The notes under the pieces: generated by a model
Told to the model about the DNA's origin: nothing
Database searches by the model: none
Seen by the model: only the letters and a program-made list of their open reading frames with translations
Program-made: the position numbers and the translations under genes
Shown: positions 59,630 to 64,000 of the stretch, piece by piece
Position numbering within the stretch: the first letter of the stretch is position 1
Layout: each line of letters opens with the position of its first letter
DNA from: DATLCF01 sp035526505
Lineage (GTDB): Bacteria > Patescibacteriota > Saccharimonadia > Saccharimonadales > UBA4665
Assembly (NCBI GenBank): GCA_035526505.1
Contig: DATLCF010000001.1
Location: 62,001-126,000, forward strand
Length of the DNA stretch: 64,000 nt
Direction: 5' to 3'

Positions 59630-60055
59630 TTACTGAGCCGGGCCGGGAATGTTGGTAGGGCTTACGCGAGGCACATTACGTGTCGGGTTGGTTTGCGGCA
59701 CCAGCAACGCAGTGTCTGCCGGATCATGCGGTGCATCCGCAGGCAAGTGTGTGCCAGCGGGGATAGAGGGAGTGTGAATAAGCTGTTCTGCAGCGGGTTT
59801 TGGGGCGGTTACCACAACTGCTGCAGCCATTGCGCCCAAAGCAACTATGGCCGCAGAGACTGCCACCTTTTCTGGTACGCTCAATGCCTTTTCCCCGGTC
59901 AGGCTGGTGTCGGCTGGACGGTTGGGAAAAATTTCTGACCTTAGGGATGGCTTTTGGCGAGCAGGAGGGACGGGAGCGGGCACTCGTCGGAGAATTGGTA
60001 ACCGAGGAATAGTTGGAATGTTTGCGCTAGGGTCAATTTCAGGAGCTATTGACAT
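59630..60055 (-). CDS. Pro-rich membrane-anchored hypothetical protein
   Basis: 141 residues: a Pro/Arg-rich cytosolic start, one membrane helix (VAVSAAIVALGAMAAAVVVT) and a Pro/Ala/Thr-rich C-terminal half lacking structure. The start at 60055 is fixed by TATAAT nine bases upstream; the longer frame to 60127 crosses the promoter. The design is similar to the larger neighbour at 57327. Divergent from tsaD. Confidence 0.62.
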   Translation of the reverse strand: MSIAPEIDPSANIPTIPRLPILRRVPAPVPPARQKPSLRSEIFPNRPADTSLTGEKALSVPEKVAVSAAIVALGAMAAAVVVTAPKPAAEQLIHTPSIPAGTHLPADAPHDPADTALLVPQTNPTRNVPRVSPTNIPGPAQ

Positions 60056-60064
60056 TGTGTTCGC

Positions 60065-60070
60065 ATTATA
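60065..60070 (-). promoter_or_regulatory. -10 box, leaderless type
   Basis: TATAAT with nine bases to the ATG at 60055; TTGACT lies 15 bases further upstream, as at ftsK. Confidence 0.55.
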
Positions 60071-60145
60071 ATAAAAGTGACTAAAAGTCAATGTTAACTT
60101 CGTCACACTTCCCTGTTTAGTATTCAAAATGATAGACTAGGCACG

Positions 60146-61207
60146 ATGACCATTTTGGGTATTGAATCTAGTTGCGACGAAACTGCTGCCGCTGTGGTGG
60201 TTGATGGCAAACGGCTGCTAAGTAATGCCGTGGCCAGTAGCATGGACATCCACATGCAGTACGGCGGCGTGGTGCCGGAGATCGCCGCCCGCAGTCACAT
60301 TGAATCCATCACCCCCGTTATTCAGCAGGCATTGGATGATGCGCAAGTGGGTTGGAGCGGCATTGACGGCATTGCGGTTACGTATGGGGCGGGCTTGGGC
60401 GGCAGCCTGCTTATTGGCGTATTGGCGGCACGTACCTTGGCAATTATAAAAAGCAAACCCTTATATGCTATCAACCACGTAGAAGGGCACGTGTATGCCA
60501 ATTTTTTAACCGGCACTGCCCTGCCCGGCTATGTACTGCCAAACGAACAGCCGCAGTTCCCTATGTTGGCCCTTATTGTCAGCGGCGGCCACAGCCAGCT
60601 GGCCCTGTTCCGTAACCATTTTGATTACACATTATTAGGACAAACCCAAGACGATGCCATCGGCGAAGCATTTGACAAAGTTGCCAAAATACTGGGGCTC
60701 CCCTACCCTGGCGGCCCCAGTATTGGGCGTAAAGCAATGCAAGGGAATCCGCAGGCCTTTGAACTACCTAAGGCAAGGATGAAGGAAAAATACGACTTTA
60801 GCTTTTCCGGCCTTAAAACGGCTGTGTTGCGGCTGGCGCAGGAACAAGTCGGCAAAGACTATATCCTACCCTCCAGCGCCCTGCCCGGGCTGCTCAACGA
60901 GGCCCAAAAAGCCAATATTGCCGCCAGCTTCCAACGGACTGCTATCGAAACCGTGGTGGACAAAACCGTACTAGCGTTTGCCGAGTTCCACCCCAAAAGC
61001 GTAGTTATCGCTGGTGGCGTGGCCGCCAGCCCGGAACTGCGCCGCCAGCTGGGACAGCGTTTGCCCATTCCCCTTGCCTATACAGACCCCAAATTATGCA
61101 CCGACAATGGTGCCATGATCGCCGCCCTGGGATGTTTTAGGGCCACGTACAACCAGCCCGCAGCCGATCCGTACACTCTCGAAATCGCCCCTAATGTAAG
61201 CATGTGA
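60146..61207 (+). CDS. tsaD: tRNA N6-threonylcarbamoyladenosine transferase TsaD
   Basis: Makes t6A37 in ANN-decoding tRNAs together with TsaB, TsaC and TsaE. 353 residues: GIESSCDETAAAVV, YGGVVPEIAARSHIE, metal-binding His in NHVEGHVYANF, VSGGHSQLAL and the C-terminal GGVAASPELRRQL, with the metal-binding Asp in CTDNGAMIA. TAGACT (60133-60138) ends seven bases before the ATG. None of the partner genes is nearby. Confidence 0.97.
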   Translation: MTILGIESSCDETAAAVVVDGKRLLSNAVASSMDIHMQYGGVVPEIAARSHIESITPVIQQALDDAQVGWSGIDGIAVTYGAGLGGSLLIGVLAARTLAIIKSKPLYAINHVEGHVYANFLTGTALPGYVLPNEQPQFPMLALIVSGGHSQLALFRNHFDYTLLGQTQDDAIGEAFDKVAKILGLPYPGGPSIGRKAMQGNPQAFELPKARMKEKYDFSFSGLKTAVLRLAQEQVGKDYILPSSALPGLLNEAQKANIAASFQRTAIETVVDKTVLAFAEFHPKSVVIAGGVAASPELRRQLGQRLPIPLAYTDPKLCTDNGAMIAALGCFRATYNQPAADPYTLEIAPNVSM

Positions 61208-61744
61208 CCCCTGGCTCTCTTGTTGCTCTATGGCCGCAGGTTTGGTGAAATTGTGATTATAACCTCAACCTTTTTATTTTCAATGTTGACACCCTAGGCA
61301 ACCTGCGTTACTTTAAGCGAGTCAAAAACAAAAACGGTTCGATAAAAAAGAAAAAGCACGAAGGTATTGCCTGCCAACCAACGGGCTGCACATTGCAAAA
61401 AGTGATCAAAAAACGAACAAAAAATGGTCAAGGTTTTGTGGTGGGCTTTCATACGAAAAGTCTTATTTGCGTTATACCTGGTTCCACGTGAATCCAGAGA
61501 TGTATTTGCTTTATTTTCGTATTTTGTTCACTCGAATTATCTAACGTTTGCCTCAAAGCCAAGAACATAAAGCTCTCTTAGGGGCTAGTGCTGCACAATT
61601 TCAGGAGATAACAACCTCTGGCTTGCGCACTCCATCCGCGCTGCACAAGTAACACTTCCGCTCCGGTTGAGTTGCTTGTGGCTAAAACAGTGGTAAAGTG
61701 CTATGCTGGTATCTGTTATAACCTAATCTTTAAGGGGCAAACCA
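61208..61744. other. Gene-free stretch upstream of valS
   Basis: 537 bases, more A/T-rich than the flanks from about 61230 to 61570. A frame without a good start codon is open from 61249 to 61491 and would encode a Lys-rich peptide including VDTLGNLRYFKRVKNKNGSI; it may be the remains of a mobile gene. The octamer GCTGCACA occurs three times (61385, 61590, 61640). No T-box, tRNA, tmRNA or RNase P consensus was recognised. The valS Shine-Dalgarno AAGGGG lies at the right end. Confidence 0.6.
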
Positions 61745-64000
61745 ATGAAGCTACCCAAAGTGTACGAGCCCGCCGAATACGAGGCCGACATCTACGCCCT
61801 GTGGGAAAAATCCCACGCTTTTGCGCCGCGTAAAACAGGGGACAGCTATTCGGTTGTTGTCCCGCCCCCCAATGCCAACGGCAACCTGCATATCGGCCAC
61901 GCACTGACCCTGGCGCTGCAGGACATTGCTGTGCGCTACCATCGGTTAAAAGGGGACTGCACCCTGTTTGTACCAGGTGCCGATCACGCTGGCTTTGAAA
62001 CCCAGGTGGTATATGAAAAACAACTGGCCAAAGCAGGGAAGAGTCGTTTCGATTTTACGCGTGATGAACTGTACAAACACATCTGGGACTTCGTAGCCCA
62101 AAACCGCAGCAATTTTGAACAGCAGTTCCGCCGCCTGGGAGCCAGCGTAGACTGGGACCATTACACCTTTACCCTGGACCAAAAAATCGTGACGCGCGCC
62201 TACGCCACATTCAAAAAAATGTGGGACGAAGGGCTTATTTACCGCGGCGAGCGGTTAGTAAACTTTTGCACGTTCCATGGTACGGCATTTGCTGACATAG
62301 AGGTGGCGTACAAAGAAACTAAGGGCAAGTTGTGGTACATCCGCTACCCCCTCACCGACGGTGGCGGGGAAATTATCGTAGCCACCACCCGGCCGGAGAC
62401 CATGCTGGGCGATGCGGCCGTGGCCGTACACCCCGACGACGCCCGCTACCGCGTATTTATTGGCAAAACCGTTAAGCTACCCCTGACCACCCGCGAAATC
62501 CCCATTATCGCCGATGATTTTGTCGACCAAGAATTTGGTACTGGTGCTGTAAAACTTACACCAGCCCACGACCCTAACGATTTTGATGCGGCCGAGCGCC
62601 ACAGTCTGCCCAAAATAACGGTTATCGACCACGAAGGGAAGCTAACTGCCGAAGCGCCACAGGAATACCGCGGTCTGCCCGCCCTAGCGGCCCGCGAACA
62701 AGTAGTAGCCGACCTGGAAAAACAAGGGCTGATTTTAAAAACCGAGGATATTACCCACAATGTAGGCCATTGCTACAAGTGCGGCACCACGCTGCAACCT
62801 TTGCTGCGCGACCAGTGGTTTGTAGATATGCAGCCGCTCGCCAAGCAGGGAATTAAGGCGCTTAAAGCCAACGAAATTACCTTTTACCCCGAGAGTAAAA
62901 AAGATCAGCTTATCACCTACCTGGACCACTTGCGCGACTGGAACATCAGCCGTCAGATTGCCTGGGGTATCCCTATTCCAGCCTTCCAAAACGTGGATAA
63001 CCCCGACGACTGGATCTACGACGAGCGCGTTGACCAAGAGATTATAGAGGTCGATGGCAAGACCTATCGCCGCGATCCGGATGTATTTGACACCTGGTTT
63101 AGCAGCAGCAGTTGGCCCTATGCCACGTTGGATTACCCCGACAGCGACGATTTTAAACATTTTTACCCCTTAAGCCTGATGGACACGGGCGGTGAAATTT
63201 TGTACCCCTGGGTCAGCCGTATGCTTATGCTGGGCTTGTACGTAACAGGGGAGATCCCATTCAAATCGGTGTATATCCACGGCTATGTGATGGCCGAAGA
63301 CGGTGCCAAGATGAGCAAAAGCCTGGGGAACGTTATCGACCCCATGGGGGTTATCGACCAATACGGCTCAGACGCCCTGCGCATGGGCATTGTGGCCAGC
63401 CGCGCCCCGGGCATTAATCGTGGCTACGACCACCGCAAGGTAGAAGACGCCCGTAACTTTGCCAACAAGCTGTGGAACATTGCCCGTTACATTGAAGGTA
63501 GGGTAGGCGACACGCCCAAGCACAAAGCCAATGCAACGGCCGAAACCGATGTCGACCACTGGATCCTATCCAAACTAGGGCAGACAACCAAGGCTATGGC
63601 TAACGACCTGGACAATTACCGCTTTGCTGAAAGCTTCGAACGCTTGTACCACTTTGTGTGGGACGATGTGGCCGACTGGTATATCGAGGGCAGCAAGGCT
63701 GCCGAAAATCTGCCCTTGCTAGCATTTGTGCTGGAAAGCATCCTTAAACTGGCGCATCCGTTTGCGCCCTTTGTTACCGAAACCATTTGGCAGACCCTTA
63801 AGTGGGAGCCCGGACTGCTTATTACCAGCGACTGGCCCGAAATCCCCACCGCTACCGCTAATCGGGCGCAGGCATTCGAAGAGGTGCAAGCCATTATTGT
63901 CGAAACCCGCGCCATACTCAAAAATCTCGACCTTAAAGAGGTGGACATATTCTGCATCGGCGTTCCGGTACTGCAGGCAAATGCGCCGCTTATTAAACGC
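61745..64000 (+). CDS. valS: Valyl-tRNA synthetase, partial
   Basis: The first 752 codons; the gene runs off the right edge. Class Ia motifs: PPPNANGNLHIGHAL (HIGH) and AEDGAKMSKSLGN (KMSKS). The editing domain (VATTRPETMLGDAAVAVHP, then FGTGAVKLTPAHDPNDF) deacylates mischarged threonine. A zinc-like pair occurs in GHCYKCG. The anticodon-binding domain begins near codon 600; the usual C-terminal coiled coil would lie beyond the window. The start is supported by AAGGGG about nine bases upstream. Confidence 0.96.
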   Translation, partial: MKLPKVYEPAEYEADIYALWEKSHAFAPRKTGDSYSVVVPPPNANGNLHIGHALTLALQDIAVRYHRLKGDCTLFVPGADHAGFETQVVYEKQLAKAGKSRFDFTRDELYKHIWDFVAQNRSNFEQQFRRLGASVDWDHYTFTLDQKIVTRAYATFKKMWDEGLIYRGERLVNFCTFHGTAFADIEVAYKETKGKLWYIRYPLTDGGGEIIVATTRPETMLGDAAVAVHPDDARYRVFIGKTVKLPLTTREIPIIADDFVDQEFGTGAVKLTPAHDPNDFDAAERHSLPKITVIDHEGKLTAEAPQEYRGLPALAAREQVVADLEKQGLILKTEDITHNVGHCYKCGTTLQPLLRDQWFVDMQPLAKQGIKALKANEITFYPESKKDQLITYLDHLRDWNISRQIAWGIPIPAFQNVDNPDDWIYDERVDQEIIEVDGKTYRRDPDVFDTWFSSSSWPYATLDYPDSDDFKHFYPLSLMDTGGEILYPWVSRMLMLGLYVTGEIPFKSVYIHGYVMAEDGAKMSKSLGNVIDPMGVIDQYGSDALRMGIVASRAPGINRGYDHRKVEDARNFANKLWNIARYIEGRVGDTPKHKANATAETDVDHWILSKLGQTTKAMANDLDNYRFAESFERLYHFVWDDVADWYIEGSKAAENLPLLAFVLESILKLAHPFAPFVTETIWQTLKWEPGLLITSDWPEIPTATANRAQAFEEVQAIIVETRAILKNLDLKEVDIFCIGVPVLQANAPLIKR

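Noticed and set aside
61336..61344. GGTTCGATA resembling a tRNA/tmRNA T-loop
   Set aside because: No matching acceptor or T-stem surrounds it and no CCA-proximal pairing is found.
61500..61744. T-box riboswitch upstream of valS
   Set aside because: No AGGGTGGNACCGCG-type T-box sequence and no terminator hairpin before valS.
1..64000. CRISPR arrays, insertion sequences, prophage
   Set aside because: No regularly spaced direct repeats, transposase, integrase or phage structural genes were seen.
1..64000. UGA recoding (as in Gracilibacteria/Absconditabacteria)
   Set aside because: Conserved proteins end properly at TGA (for example PadR and the sortase) and none needs TGA read through.

Overview
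The window reads as a chromosomal segment of a Patescibacteria (CPR) bacterium, most likely of the Saccharibacteria (TM7) lineage. This is inferred from gene content, since there is no rRNA gene to confirm it. The genes are densely packed and often overlap. Many small lineage-restricted proteins sit among universal housekeeping genes. The standard genetic code fits throughout, with TGA used as stop. No rRNA, tRNA, CRISPR array, insertion sequence or prophage was seen.

Layout. 0-6 kb: partial rpsF divergent from an adenosine-kinase-like PfkB gene followed by ahcY (S-adenosylhomocysteine recycling), then ftsK and a small leaderless ORF. 6-11.6 kb: an RNA-decay operon on the minus strand, rpsO-pnp-membrane protein-udg-rnj. 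11.6-18 kb: truB with a proline-tailed degenerate DHH protein, rpsT, holA, mutM. 18-24.4 kb: accessory genes including a PadR/PspC pair, two phosphotransferase-fold proteins, a deoxyribosyltransferase-like protein, a Nudix hydrolase and a PPC-domain protein. 24.4-33.7 kb: polA, a WhiB-like Cys4 protein, an island of unrecognised genes, and dnaG-rpoD. 33.9-41.7 kb: orn, msrB, mscL, argS and a large unknown protein. 41.7-46.2 kb: regulators (a second sigma-70 factor, a two-component pair, a Crp/Fnr protein) and two small stress-type proteins. 46.3-50.8 kb: sugar-phosphate isomerase genes, then an envelope cluster with a sortase, a 36-residue membrane peptide, a small LTNTG protein, tatA-tatC and a 59-residue protein with an RK twin-arginine-like motif. 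50.9-53 kb: groES-groEL under a CIRCE element. 53-57 kb: an arginase-family gene, a decayed Phd/PIN toxin-antitoxin pair with its operator still intact, and murE. 57-64 kb: lineage-type proteins, tsaD, and the start of valS.

Two themes run through the window. First, many transcripts appear leaderless: a -10 hexamer ends 6-9 bases before the start codon and there is no Shine-Dalgarno sequence, whereas genes inside operons carry good Shine-Dalgarno sequences. Second, several core DNA or RNA enzymes have lost metal or catalytic residues: DnaG without its zinc ligands, a family 4 uracil-DNA glycosylase without most of its Fe-S cysteines, PolA without a proofreading motif, and an NrnA-like protein without its DHH residues. 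Zinc and redox cysteines are kept in MutM, MsrB and the WhiB-like protein, so the loss is selective.
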